DNA from: 2-01-FULL-45-10 sp964433975
GTDB taxonomy: Bacteria; Omnitrophota; Gorgyraeia; 2-01-FULL-45-10
Length of the DNA: 47,749 nucleotides
Reading direction: 5' to 3'
NCBI GenBank assembly: GCA_964433975.1
Contig: CAYSSS010000006.1
Span: 1 to 47,749 of the forward strand
Made by a program: the position numbers and the translations under genes. Below are positions 29,037 through 38,251 of the stretch, piece by piece. The notes under the pieces are model-generated. The model ran no database searches. It was not told the DNA's origin and saw nothing but the letters and a program-made list of their open reading frames with translations. The stretch's first letter is position 1, and each line of letters starts with the position of its first letter.

Positions 29037-30296
29037 ATGACACGCTTCAGGGACGTATTAAAAGACCGGAATTTTTTATGTCTGTGGATAGCGCAGATCA
29101 TATCTAACTTCGGCGACAGGCTTACGCAGATGGCGCTCGTCGCTCTCATTTACCAGCAAGCGCCCGGCTCCGCGATAGCCCTGGCAAAACTCATCTCGTT
29201 CACGATAATACCCGTATTCCTGATCGGCCCTATAGCGGGCGCGTGGGTCGACAGGCTCAACAAGCGGAACGTAATGATAATATCGGACCTGCTGAGAGGG
29301 GTGCTGGTACTCACCATCCCTCTCTTCATCATGCTGCACCAGATACTCCTGGTCTATCTGGCGGTATTTATCGTATTCTCACTCTCGCGCTTCTTCATTC
29401 CCTCCAGGATGGCCATAATACCCGATATAGTTTCAAAGGATAAGCTGCTCGTAGCCAATACTCTGGCGGATACGACACACATGCTAGGCAATGTCATGGG
29501 GCTGGTCGTGGCCGGCATGCTCGTCAATATAAAATTTATCGGTGCTATCGGCGGGTTCTATATAGACGGGGTCACTTTCTTCGCGTCCGCCGCTCTCATA
29601 GGTATGATGGTGCAGAGGTCTTTTGTGAAAGAGGTCCGCGAGGACCTTAAAGTCACAAAGGAAGCTCTCTCGGATTCCATACGCACGTCGATATTTGCCG
29701 AGATAAAAGAAGGCATAAGGTATTTCAAGCGGTATACCCAGATGCACTTCATAATATATGTATTCTTTCTTTTGATGGCGGGGCTCGGCGCGATATCCTG
29801 CGTAGTGATAGTCTTCATCCAGGAATCTTTCGGGACGGCAACGCTCGATCTCGGCCTCATAGGGATGTTCCTCGTGGTCGGGCTTCTCTTGGGGACTCTT
29901 TTATACGGCAGGCTCGGGCAGAAGATGGAAAAGCCCCGCATGATAATGCTGAGCTTTGTTGCCACGGGCATATCTGTGATACTATTCACCTTGTTTGTAA
30001 GGAGATATCCGAATATACTCGTGAGCGGGCTTCTCGCGTGGCTCATCGGCATGGCTATAAGCCCAATAATGGTCTCGGTCAACACCATGACACATGAGAC
30101 GATGCCGGAAGAGGCCAGGGGGAGGACCTTCAGCTCGCTCGAAGCTATAATACATCTGGCCTTCCTGGTATTTATGTTTTTGGCTGCCTATGCGGCGAAA
30201 TATATTGAGAGGTTCTGGATACTGATAGCGGTAGGAGCTATATTTGCATTCTGCGGATTGATCGGGATCACTTTAAAAAGGAACGTGAAGAGCTGA
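29037..30296 (+). CDS. MFS transporter
   Basis: 419 residues with twelve hydrophobic helices. The N-terminal half carries FGDRLTQMAL in helix 1 and GAWVDRLNKRNVM, the DRxxRR-type loop of the family between helices 2 and 3. It belongs to the MFS_3/exporter-like branch (siderophore or drug export). Substrate unknown. Predicted to be translated from a leaderless mRNA. Confidence 0.88.
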   Translation: MTRFRDVLKDRNFLCLWIAQIISNFGDRLTQMALVALIYQQAPGSAIALAKLISFTIIPVFLIGPIAGAWVDRLNKRNVMIISDLLRGVLVLTIPLFIMLHQILLVYLAVFIVFSLSRFFIPSRMAIIPDIVSKDKLLVANTLADTTHMLGNVMGLVVAGMLVNIKFIGAIGGFYIDGVTFFASAALIGMMVQRSFVKEVREDLKVTKEALSDSIRTSIFAEIKEGIRYFKRYTQMHFIIYVFFLLMAGLGAISCVVIVFIQESFGTATLDLGLIGMFLVVGLLLGTLLYGRLGQKMEKPRMIMLSFVATGISVILFTLFVRRYPNILVSGLLAWLIGMAISPIMVSVNTMTHETMPEEARGRTFSSLEAIIHLAFLVFMFLAAYAAKYIERFWILIAVGAIFAFCGLIGITLKRNVKS

Positions 30297-30307
30297 CAGG
30301 CAAAAGG

Positions 30308-30481
30308 CTACTTCGCCTTCGGGTCCTTATCCTTCTTTGACATTTCCGCTGTGCAAACTTTGAAGTAGTTGCATACAGGACAGCAGGCGTTCTCTTCTCC
30401 CTTTTCCCCGCGATACCATTTGGTCTCGCAGGTCCAATATACCTGGCATGTCTCACAGCAGTTCATCTTTGAGTGATGCAT
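30308..30481 (-). CDS. 57-residue cysteine-rich protein, probable zinc ribbon
   Basis: Minus-strand gene convergent with the MFS gene. NCCETCQVYWTCETKW and ACCPVCNYFKVC supply eight cysteines in two knuckle-like clusters, enough for one or two metal sites. The tail is lysine-rich. GAGG stands 7 nt before the ATG, and a good promoter faces it (-35 30529-30534, -10 30506-30511 on the minus strand). No named family recognised. Confidence 0.75.
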   Translation of the reverse strand: MHHSKMNCCETCQVYWTCETKWYRGEKGEENACCPVCNYFKVCTAEMSKKDKDPKAK

Positions 30482-30505
30482 AAGGTTCCTCTTTTATCAG
30501 CTTTT

Positions 30506-30556
30506 AAAATACATCATATCGATATTGTTGTCAATATAATTGTTCTATGGTAAAAT
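30506..30556. promoter_or_regulatory. Divergent promoters sharing a -35 region
   Basis: Plus strand: TTGTCA (30528-30533), 17 bp, TAAAAT (30551-30556), with the ATG at 30564 only 7 bases on. Minus strand: TTGACA (30534-30529), 17 bp, TATTTT (30511-30506). The two -35 boxes overlap by five bases, so polymerase can bind only one at a time. Confidence 0.7.
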
Positions 30557-30563
30557 CAATACA

Positions 30564-30881
30564 ATGCGAGAGATAGTGGATCGGATACTACAGGAAGAAC
30601 AATCCGCGCGCTCGAGTGTGGAGCGGGCACAAAACCAATCACAAGAGATAGTCCTCAGGGCAAAAGAAGAAGCAAGATCCCTGGTAAAAGACGCTGTCGA
30701 TAAAGCCGAAGGCCTGGCCCGTAAGAGCAAGGAAGATGCCCAGATGGGTTTTCTTGCCGAAAGGGAGAGGATGCTCAGCGAGGCTAGAGAGAGCGCGGAT
30801 CTTTCGAGAAGCCGCAAAGAGCAAGATATAGCAAAAACAGCCAGAGACATCTTTTTAGAGATCATAAAAGTAAAAGGTTAA
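30564..30881 (+). CDS. V-type ATPase peripheral-stalk subunit G/H-like
   Basis: 105 residues, nearly all one charged helix (EEQSARSSVERAQNQSQEIVLRAKEEA pattern) typical of stalk subunits G/H in V/A-type ATPases, which pair with subunit E as a coiled coil. First gene of the operon. The ATG at 30564 matches the predicted transcription start, so the operon mRNA appears leaderless. A GTG/ATG start further up (30540) lies inside the promoter. Confidence 0.75.
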   Translation: MREIVDRILQEEQSARSSVERAQNQSQEIVLRAKEEARSLVKDAVDKAEGLARKSKEDAQMGFLAERERMLSEARESADLSRSRKEQDIAKTARDIFLEIIKVKG

Positions 30882-30883
30882 CC

Positions 30884-31924
30884 ATGCGCCAGCTGGCCAC
30901 ATACGCTTTTACAAACGCCAAAGTAAGAGCGATGCTATCCTTCCTGATAGATCCTTCGACCTTCACCGGGCTCCTGGACGCCGGGAGCATCTACGAGATA
31001 ATCGATATTCTTAAAAAAACAGATTACCGGGAGGTCTTTGCCGATATAAAGGCCGAATCGCTTGACCTTCTTTCGATCGAGAGAAAGCTTCTCTTAAACG
31101 ATATCTCGGTATACAAAAAAGTGCGCGACGCGCTGTCAGGAAAGAAGGAGAAGGAGTTCGTCGCCATGCTCATGCAGAGGTATGAGATAGAGGATCTCAA
31201 GGTCATTTTACGATTATGGCATAGCAGAGAGCCGGTCCGGTTCGAAGACTATGTGCTGGGAGAGAAGATAAAGTACGACATAGACTACAAAAAAATAGTC
31301 GCCGCTGAAACTATCGAAGAAGTGATCGTGCTTCTCGATAAGACCGATTATAAGGAGCCGCTACTCTTCGCGCGCGCCAAATTCAAGTCTACGAAGTCAC
31401 TCTTTTATCTCGAAGCCTCGCTCGACATCGACTACTATAACAGGTTGATAGCGAGTATAGCCAAATTATCGGCCACCGACAGAAAGGTGGCGTCGAAGAT
31501 ACTCGCCGTAGAGGTAGACAGTGAAAATATACAGTGGATCATAAAGATACGCAAATACTACGACCTCGCTTTAGGCGATATGCTTGAATGGTTCATGCCC
31601 GGCGGCTCTATGATAAACAAGAACGCCCTGAGAAATCTCTATACCTCGGACGGAATAACCAAGATCATAGAATCCGTAGCGCTCGGCCCTTATCTGCCGG
31701 TAAAGGACCTGGCCGAGGGGAATATCCATCTGATAGAGAACTTTCTTCACGAAGTACTGCTGAAGGAAGTGAAGTCCGCGCTTGGCGGCGATCCCTTTAC
31801 AATAGGAACAGTATTCGGATATCTTATCCTGAAGAGAAGAGAGACCAGGAATATAATATCCCTCTTGTATGCAAAGGCGTGCGGTGTGAAAAAAGAAGAA
31901 CTCTCCAGATTGATAAACATATAG
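30884..31924 (+). CDS. V-type ATP synthase subunit C
   Basis: 346 residues, mostly helical, with the family's N-terminal RQLATYAFTNAKVRAMLSFL, which matches V/A-ATPase subunit C (eukaryotic d). It links the central rotor stalk to the membrane ring. Two bases separate it from the gene before; AAGG precedes the ATG. Confidence 0.85.
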   Translation: MRQLATYAFTNAKVRAMLSFLIDPSTFTGLLDAGSIYEIIDILKKTDYREVFADIKAESLDLLSIERKLLLNDISVYKKVRDALSGKKEKEFVAMLMQRYEIEDLKVILRLWHSREPVRFEDYVLGEKIKYDIDYKKIVAAETIEEVIVLLDKTDYKEPLLFARAKFKSTKSLFYLEASLDIDYYNRLIASIAKLSATDRKVASKILAVEVDSENIQWIIKIRKYYDLALGDMLEWFMPGGSMINKNALRNLYTSDGITKIIESVALGPYLPVKDLAEGNIHLIENFLHEVLLKEVKSALGGDPFTIGTVFGYLILKRRETRNIISLLYAKACGVKKEELSRLINI

Positions 31925-31932
31925 GAGACAGG

Positions 31933-33840
31933 ATGTTTACGGCCGAAGCGATGGAACTTGTCACTATAACTGTGCTGAAAGAGCGGGCTGAGGAAGTTGT
32001 CTCGCGCCTTTTGAAGTCGGGCGTATTTCATCCGGTCGACATACGCGGCATCGAGCAGGAGATGGAGGGCGTTTCGCAATTCCAGATCGATAAGGAGTAT
32101 TCGTTATGTGAATCGCTTCAATTGCGCCTCGGTGATATAGTAAGGAAGGCCGGGATAACTCTATCGCCAGGAAAAGAGCTGAAGGGTTTCTCCTACGATG
32201 AGGCCGACAAGAACCTGAGTAAGGCCGAAGAAGCGATCAAGCCTTTGGTAGCCCAGAGAGAGGACCTGAACGTCCGGTTGAGTACTAAGGAGGCGATGTT
32301 ATCGCGTCTGGAAGAGTATACTCCGTTCTCCATTAACACCCCGCCGTCCTCCCGCTCTTTTTTGAAGGCGGAGATGGGGAGCATCGAAGAGAAGAACCTG
32401 CCGATTCTTGAGAGGAGCCTGAAGGATATACCGCATATAATCTATCCTTTTAAGAAAGAAGGTTCAAGGGCGGTGCTTCTATTCATAGGGTTGAGGCGGG
32501 ACAGGGAATTACTGGAGAAGGTCTTGAGGGATCTCGGGTGGATCAAGCTCGATCAAAGCAATGAGCCGAAGGAGCTTTCCAAAGAAGTGGTCAAGAAGAT
32601 AAAAGATGAAATAGACGTCTGCAAAAAAAATATCGAGACCGTCACCTCAAGCCTGGGGAAGTTAAAAGACGAATTACGGGAGGGCCTTTCCGAAACCGAG
32701 TCCTACGTAGCGGTGAAGAGATCCCTGCTCGAAGTGAAGAAGTATTCGTGCGTTACTGAAAAGACGGCGCTGATATCCGGCTGGGTGCCGAGACCGGAGA
32801 AGGACAGGATATTGAACGAGGTCAGAAAGTTCGACCCCTCATCCTGCATAGAGGAGAGAAGGGCCGAGGAGCTGGATATACCCAAAGAGGAGATACCGGT
32901 AAAGCTTCAGCATACCAAAATCTTCAAGCCGTTCGAGCTCCTGGTAGACGCCTACGGCATTCCGCGCTATGGCAGCGTCGACCCGACGATATTTGTCGCG
33001 ATAAGCTTTCTCATAATGTTCGGCGCCATGTTCGGTGACATGGGCCACGGGCTTGTACTGTCGTTGGCGAGCATATTTTTTTGGAAGAGCAAGATCGAGA
33101 AGGTACGTCAGGCCGGCACGCTTATATTTTATTGCGGTATCAGCTCGGGGCTCTTCGGCGCGCTGTACGGGAGCTTCTTCGGATACGAGTTTCCGTCGCT
33201 ATGGATAAAGCCGATGCACAACATTGTAGAGATATTTAAATTGAGCATACTCTTCGGCATAGTGATGATCACCGCGGGTATCCTCTTAAATGTTGTGAAC
33301 GCGTTCAAGGACAAGGACTACCTCAAGGCCTTTTTTGATAAAGGCGGACTTATAGCCGGCGTGATATACTGGACGGGCATAGCTTTAGTAAGCAAGATGC
33401 TCGTTTCGAGAGCCGGGTTTCAGCCGGTATATATAGTGGTATTTTTGTCATGCATAGGGCTCTTGTTTCTTAAGCCTCTTGTCGAATTGATCGTTAAAAA
33501 GAAGCGCGAGAGCGTATTAACGGCATTCATGGAGAGCACGATAGATATACTGGAGATAGTGATGGGCTATCTCGCTAATACCGTATCATTCATACGTATA
33601 GCCGCGTTCGCTTTAGCGCACGCGGGACTCTTCCTGTCGATATTTGAGTTGTCGCGTATAATGAAAAATATCGGAGGCGCCGCGGCGTATTTGATAGTGA
33701 TCGTGCTCGGCAATATACTTATAATACTTCTTGAAGGACTGGTGGTGAGCATACAGAGCCTGCGTCTAAACTACTACGAATTCTTTTCGAAATTTTTTAT
33801 GAGCGGAAAGCGTTTTTATAAACCACTAACGATGCAGTAA
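31933..33840 (+). CDS. V-type ATP synthase subunit I (a)
   Basis: 635 residues from the ATG at 31933 with AGGAG upstream. The cytoplasmic N-terminal half (1-320) contains coiled coils and alpha/beta domains; the C-terminal half has about eight helices with the family motifs FGAMFGDMGHG, SFIRIAAFALAHAGL and EGLVVSIQSLRLNYYEFFSKFF. The conserved arginine lies in SFIRIAAF. This subunit forms the ion half-channels next to the c ring. Confidence 0.93.
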   Translation: MFTAEAMELVTITVLKERAEEVVSRLLKSGVFHPVDIRGIEQEMEGVSQFQIDKEYSLCESLQLRLGDIVRKAGITLSPGKELKGFSYDEADKNLSKAEEAIKPLVAQREDLNVRLSTKEAMLSRLEEYTPFSINTPPSSRSFLKAEMGSIEEKNLPILERSLKDIPHIIYPFKKEGSRAVLLFIGLRRDRELLEKVLRDLGWIKLDQSNEPKELSKEVVKKIKDEIDVCKKNIETVTSSLGKLKDELREGLSETESYVAVKRSLLEVKKYSCVTEKTALISGWVPRPEKDRILNEVRKFDPSSCIEERRAEELDIPKEEIPVKLQHTKIFKPFELLVDAYGIPRYGSVDPTIFVAISFLIMFGAMFGDMGHGLVLSLASIFFWKSKIEKVRQAGTLIFYCGISSGLFGALYGSFFGYEFPSLWIKPMHNIVEIFKLSILFGIVMITAGILLNVVNAFKDKDYLKAFFDKGGLIAGVIYWTGIALVSKMLVSRAGFQPVYIVVFLSCIGLLFLKPLVELIVKKKRESVLTAFMESTIDILEIVMGYLANTVSFIRIAAFALAHAGLFLSIFELSRIMKNIGGAAAYLIVIVLGNILIILLEGLVVSIQSLRLNYYEFFSKFFMSGKRFYKPLTMQ

Positions 33841-33856
33841 AAAAAGGAGGTAAAGG

Positions 33857-34081
33857 ATGGATCCTAATACGGTCAAATGGGCTTTTCTGTCGGCCGCTAT
33901 GGCCACGGGCTTGAGCGCGATCGCCGCGGGCGTGGCGGTGGCTTATGTCGGGGCGGCAGCCGTCGGAGCGATGAGCGAGAAGCCGGAGATAGCCGGCAAG
34001 GCTCTGATCTATGTGGGCCTGGCCGAAGGTATAGCCATTTACGGGCTCATAATTTCGATAATGATACTGGGCAGAGTATAG
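33857..34081 (+). CDS. V-type ATP synthase subunit K (c-ring proteolipid), two-helix form
   Basis: 74 residues, one helical hairpin, like F-type c subunits, rather than the 150-residue doubled form. The ion-binding carboxylate is E57 (GLAEGIAIYG). Helix 1 lacks the glutamine, and helix 2 the following Ser/Thr, of sodium-binding rings, so proton use is the simpler prediction. AAAAGGAGG precedes the ATG. Confidence 0.9.
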   Translation: MDPNTVKWAFLSAAMATGLSAIAAGVAVAYVGAAAVGAMSEKPEIAGKALIYVGLAEGIAIYGLIISIMILGRV

Positions 34082-34086
34082 ATGGT

Positions 34087-34183
34087 CTACTTCGCCATTC
34101 AAATCATAAAATTCGGATATGGCTTCGTAGGACCTATTCCTACGGAGCCCTACCTCGGTCTAACTAGTTGGAGGGCGTAGTAG
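34087..34183. repeat. Palindromic MITE/REP-like element, copy A
   Basis: Ends CTACTTCGCC (34087-34096) and GGCGTAGTAG (34174-34183) pair with one mismatch. An inner stem pairs GGCTTCGTAGGA (34121-34132) with TCCTACGGAGCC (34138-34149). Its 3' part, GGAGGG, acts as ribosome site of subunit F. It resembles 44325-44428. Confidence 0.75.
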
Positions 34184-34184
34184 A

Positions 34185-34487
34185 ATGCGCTTTTTATGTA
34201 TCGCCGACAGCGCGAGCAGCCTGGGGTTTAAGCTCGCGGGCGTAGAGACGCGCGAGGTATCGGCCCGCAGCGAGGCGCTGGAAGCGCTCAAAGTGGCCGC
34301 TTCGTCGGAAGGCGTCGGCGTTATTCTCGTCACGCAGAAGGCCGCATCCTTGATAGAGGCAGAGCTGGATGAGATGTTGTACAGGAAGTCGCTCCCGCTG
34401 GTGTTAGAGATCCCGTCGCGCGGCATAGAGATGAGGACAAAGAGCGTGAGCGAAGTGCTGAAGAAGGCGATAGGAATAACCATATGA
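34185..34487 (+). CDS. V-type ATP synthase subunit F
   Basis: 100 residues, Rossmann-like small fold: FLCIADSASSLGFKLAGVE, GVILVTQKAASLIEAELDE and PLVLEIPSRG are the subunit F hallmarks. It sits in the central stalk with subunit D. The gene overlaps subunit E by 4 nt. Confidence 0.9.
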   Translation: MRFLCIADSASSLGFKLAGVETREVSARSEALEALKVAASSEGVGVILVTQKAASLIEAELDEMLYRKSLPLVLEIPSRGIEMRTKSVSEVLKKAIGITI

Positions 34488-35095
34488 CGAAGAAGGTCGA
34501 AAAGGACGCTTCGAAGATAAGGAGCGAAAACGCCGAGAAGATATGCTCCGAGATCAGCAAGGAGTCGTCCGAAGAGGCCGAGCTCCTGCTCGGCAAGGCC
34601 CGTAAGGAGGGTGAGCGTATTTTGTCGGAAGCCTCCAGGGCTGCCAAGCGGCGTACCGACGCCATTCTTTTGGACGCGGAAAAAGAGACGGCCGGTATGA
34701 AGACGAGGACATTCTCCACCGTTACCATGGAGAAGAGGAGAATAAGCCTCGAGATGAAGAGCCTGTACATAGCTGATGTCATGGCGGCCGTGAAGAGAGA
34801 GGCTGAAAACTTCCGTGGCCAGAAGGATTACGCGAAGTTTTTAAGAGAAGCGATCCTTGAGGGGGTCAAGATAGTAGACGACAAAAAGGCGCAGGTATTT
34901 TATTCCCATTTCGACGAAGAGGCGATATCGCAGATAAAAGATCTGGGCGTGGAGTTCAAGAAGAGCGATTCGGGCGATATAGGTCTGATCGTGCAGTCAC
35001 AGGATGGCAGATTATTATTCGATAACAGGTTTTCCGCGAGGCTCAAGAGAGCTTATGACGGGATCTATATGAAATTAATCAAAGAGGTTTTTTAA
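34484..35095 (+). CDS. V-type ATP synthase subunit E
   Basis: 203 residues: long N-terminal coiled coil (ISKESSEEAELLLGKARKEGERIL) and a C-terminal alpha/beta domain with IGLIVQSQDGRLLFDNRFSARL, the conserved E-subunit end. Peripheral stalk, partner of the G/H-like subunit that opens the operon. Confidence 0.9.
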   Translation: MTKKVEKDASKIRSENAEKICSEISKESSEEAELLLGKARKEGERILSEASRAAKRRTDAILLDAEKETAGMKTRTFSTVTMEKRRISLEMKSLYIADVMAAVKREAENFRGQKDYAKFLREAILEGVKIVDDKKAQVFYSHFDEEAISQIKDLGVEFKKSDSGDIGLIVQSQDGRLLFDNRFSARLKRAYDGIYMKLIKEVF

Positions 35096-35098
35096 TAT

Positions 35099-36856
35099 AT
35101 GTCGAGCGTAGCCGGCAAAGTTTATAGAGTCGTGGGTCCTGTCGTGGAGGCCGAAGAGGTCGCCTCTTTAAGGATGCTCGATATGGCCGAGGTCGGCGAA
35201 GATCATCTCATAGGAGAGGTGGTCAGGATAAAGGGCGACAAGGCCTTTATACAGGTATATGAGGATACCACGTCGTTGAAGGCCGGTGACCTTATATATA
35301 CCGAGGGCACTCCTTTATATGTGGAGCTCGGGCCGGGACTTTTAGGCAATATATACGATGGTATACAGCGGCCCCTCGAGGCGATAAGGGAAAAGGAAGG
35401 CTTCTATATCAAAAAGGGCGTGCATATGGCGGCGCTCGACAGGAAGAAACAGTGGCACTTCATCCCCCGCCAGGCAGTGGGCGGCAATGTAAAGGGCGGC
35501 GAGAGCTTAGGCGAGGTAAAAGAGACAGATCTCATAACCCATAAGATATTGATCGGTCCGGCTGTCAGCGGATCGCTGAAGTGGGTGGCTCCGGAAGGCG
35601 ATTATTCTATCTCGGAAAAGGTAGCCGTCGTTACGAAAGACGGTATCGATACCGATATCTTCATGTACCAGCGGTGGTCGATCCGCAAGTCCAGGCCGTA
35701 TGGTGAGAGGCTGGGCGTCAACGAGCCTCTCATAACGGGCCAACGCGTCATAGATACGCTCTTTCCCGTGGCCAAGGGAGGGTGCGTTGCCATTCCCGGC
35801 GGGTTCGGTACCGGTAAGACCGTAGTGCAGCACCAGATAGCCAAGTGGAGCGATGCCGAGATAGTGATATTCGTGGGATGTGGTGAGCGCGGCAATGAGA
35901 TGACAGACGTCTTATTGAACTTTCCCAAGCTTATCGACCCCAAGACCGGCAGGCCGCTCTCCGAAAGAACTATATTCATAGCGAATACTTCGAATATGCC
36001 GGTCGCGGCGCGCGAAGCGAGCATATATACAGGGATCACTATGGCCGAGTACTACCGCGACATGGGATATAACGTCGCGTTGATGGCCGACTCCACATCG
36101 AGATGGGCTGAAGCGTTGAGGGAGCTTTCGGGACGGCTGGAAGAGATGCCGCTCGAGGAGGGCTTCCCGGCATATCTTCCTTCGAGGCTGGCGGAGTTCT
36201 ATGAAAGAGCCGGTAAGGTGCGTACGTTGAACGACGAAAACGGCTCCATCACTATCATAGCGTCCGTCTCTCCGCAGGGCGGGGACTTTTCCGAGCCAGT
36301 AACGTCGCATACAAAAAGATTTGTCCGCTGTTTCTGGGCGCTGGACAGGGATTTAGCCAACGCCAGGCATTATCCTTCGATAGGATGGATCGAGAGCTAT
36401 TCCGAATATCTCGACGATGTGAAGGGGTGGTGGCACGATCATATAAGCGCGCAGTGGCTGGAGCTGCGCTACACGATGATGGAGCTCCTGCAGAAAGAGC
36501 AGAAGCTCCTGCAGGTGGTGAAGCTCGTGGGGCCTGAGATCTTGCCGCAGACACAGCGGCTCGTGCTCGAAGTCTGTTATATATTCAAGAACGCTTTTTT
36601 ACAGCAGAACGCCTTCGATAAGGTAGACACATACTCATCCGCGAGGAAGCAGTTCCTGATGCTGAAAGCGATAGTCACTTTCTATCAGTCGGGCGAGGGG
36701 CTCGTCAAGAAGGGCATTACAGTCAGTGAGCTGAAGGCGCTTCCGGTTTATCAGGGGCTGATGAGGATGAAGACTACTTATACTGAAGACGACCTCGACA
36801 GGCTTGAGAAGATGCCCGGGGAGGTCAGTGAGGCGTTCAAGGAGCTCGATTTTTAA
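35099..36856 (+). CDS. atpA: V-type ATP synthase catalytic subunit A
   Basis: 585 residues, the full family length. P-loop GGFGTGKT at 234-241 (family usual GPFGSGKT; here the second residue is Gly in place of Pro). Also the A-subunit-specific insertion between 100 and 190, the GERGNEMTDVL catalytic glutamate region, SRWAEALRE and the C-terminal helical domain. ATP is hydrolysed or made at the A/B interfaces. The stop overlaps the B start. Confidence 0.97.
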   Translation: MSSVAGKVYRVVGPVVEAEEVASLRMLDMAEVGEDHLIGEVVRIKGDKAFIQVYEDTTSLKAGDLIYTEGTPLYVELGPGLLGNIYDGIQRPLEAIREKEGFYIKKGVHMAALDRKKQWHFIPRQAVGGNVKGGESLGEVKETDLITHKILIGPAVSGSLKWVAPEGDYSISEKVAVVTKDGIDTDIFMYQRWSIRKSRPYGERLGVNEPLITGQRVIDTLFPVAKGGCVAIPGGFGTGKTVVQHQIAKWSDAEIVIFVGCGERGNEMTDVLLNFPKLIDPKTGRPLSERTIFIANTSNMPVAAREASIYTGITMAEYYRDMGYNVALMADSTSRWAEALRELSGRLEEMPLEEGFPAYLPSRLAEFYERAGKVRTLNDENGSITIIASVSPQGGDFSEPVTSHTKRFVRCFWALDRDLANARHYPSIGWIESYSEYLDDVKGWWHDHISAQWLELRYTMMELLQKEQKLLQVVKLVGPEILPQTQRLVLEVCYIFKNAFLQQNAFDKVDTYSSARKQFLMLKAIVTFYQSGEGLVKKGITVSELKALPVYQGLMRMKTTYTEDDLDRLEKMPGEVSEAFKELDF

Positions 36857-38238
36857 TGAATGAATACAGCTTAAGAGAATACCTGGCCTTAAACGAGATC
36901 GTCGGACCGCTATTCATAATACGGAATATCCACAATGTCGGTTATAACGAGGTCGTGGAGGTCGTCGACAATGAAGGGCATTCCCGCTTCGGCATAACGC
37001 TCGAAGTCGGGCGGGGTTACGCGGTCGTCCAGGTATTGGGCGGAACCAGCGGCATGAGCCTGAAGAACTGCAAAGTGAGGTTCAAAGAGACGCCGCTAGA
37101 GATAGGCGTATCAGAGGATATGCTCGGCAGGGTTTTTGACGGCATCGGCAACCCGTTGGACGGCATGCCAAGGCCCGCGTACGATGAAGAGCTCGATGTT
37201 AACGGCTTGCCCATCAATCCAACCGCCAGGGATTATCCGAAAAATATAATAGAGACTGGACTCTCTTCCATAGACGTTATGAATACGCTTGTGCGCGGGC
37301 AGAAACTTCCGATATTCTCCGGGTCCGGCCTGCCGCACGATATGATAGCCGCGCAGATAGCGAGACAGGCGCGGGTGAAGAACGAAAGCTTCTGCGTGGT
37401 CTTCGCGGCCATGGGCGTGAAATACGATACGGCGCGCTTCTTCATAAAGAGCTTCGAGGAGTCCGGGGTTCTCGACAGGGTATCCATGTTCCTGAGCCTT
37501 GCCGACGCCCCGTCAATAGAAAGGCTCATGACGCCGAAACTGGCGCTCACATGCGCCGAGTACCTGGCGTTCAGAAAAGGGATGCATGTACTTGTCATAA
37601 TGACTGATATGTCGAACTATTGCGAGGCCTTGAGAGAGCTCTCCACCGTGCGAGGAGAGATCCCAGCGCGAAAAGGCTATCCCGGGTATCTTTACAGCGA
37701 TCTGGCGAGCCTTTATGAAAGGGCCGGCATGATAAAGGGGCTGCCCGGATCCATTACCCAATTGCCGATACTCACGATGCCCAACGACGACATAACGCAC
37801 CCTATTCCCGACCTGACCGGATACATAACGGAAGGGCAGATAGTCTTGGACAGAGAGCTCTATTCCAGGGGCGTATATCCTCCGATAGCGGGCTTGCCCT
37901 CGCTTTCGAGGCTGATGAAGGACAATATCGGTAAAGGCATGACGCGCGAAGATCACCCGGCGCTTGCCAGCCAATTATTTGCGGCCTACGCGCATGTCAA
38001 AGATATAAGGGCGCTGGCGTCGATCATAGGAGAGGAAGAGCTTACACCGCTCGACCTTAAGTATATCAAGTTCGGGAACGAATTCGAAAAGAGGCTGCTG
38101 ACCCAGGGCAGCCATGAGAGGCGCACTATAGAAGAGGGCCTCGATCTTGGATGGGAGGCGCTCTCCCTACTTCCTAAGGACCAGCTCGTCAGGATCAAAG
38201 AGGAAGAGATAGAAAAGCACTATAAAGACGGTTTATGA
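36856..38238 (+). CDS. atpB: V-type ATP synthase subunit B
   Basis: 460 residues. It lacks a P-loop and has SGSGLPHDMIAAQIARQA in its place, as is normal for B. It also has the conserved TDMSNYCEALRE and GYPGYLYSDLASLYERAG stretches. Forms the non-catalytic half of the A3B3 head. It shares one base with the stop codon of subunit A. Confidence 0.97.
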   Translation: MNEYSLREYLALNEIVGPLFIIRNIHNVGYNEVVEVVDNEGHSRFGITLEVGRGYAVVQVLGGTSGMSLKNCKVRFKETPLEIGVSEDMLGRVFDGIGNPLDGMPRPAYDEELDVNGLPINPTARDYPKNIIETGLSSIDVMNTLVRGQKLPIFSGSGLPHDMIAAQIARQARVKNESFCVVFAAMGVKYDTARFFIKSFEESGVLDRVSMFLSLADAPSIERLMTPKLALTCAEYLAFRKGMHVLVIMTDMSNYCEALRELSTVRGEIPARKGYPGYLYSDLASLYERAGMIKGLPGSITQLPILTMPNDDITHPIPDLTGYITEGQIVLDRELYSRGVYPPIAGLPSLSRLMKDNIGKGMTREDHPALASQLFAAYAHVKDIRALASIIGEEELTPLDLKYIKFGNEFEKRLLTQGSHERRTIEEGLDLGWEALSLLPKDQLVRIKEEEIEKHYKDGL

Positions 38239-38251
38239 AAGGACGGGCGTA

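Noticed and set aside
31588..31932. Upstream extension of ATPase subunit I
   Set aside because: It is out-of-frame reading of subunit C; the true start at 31933 has AGGAG before it.
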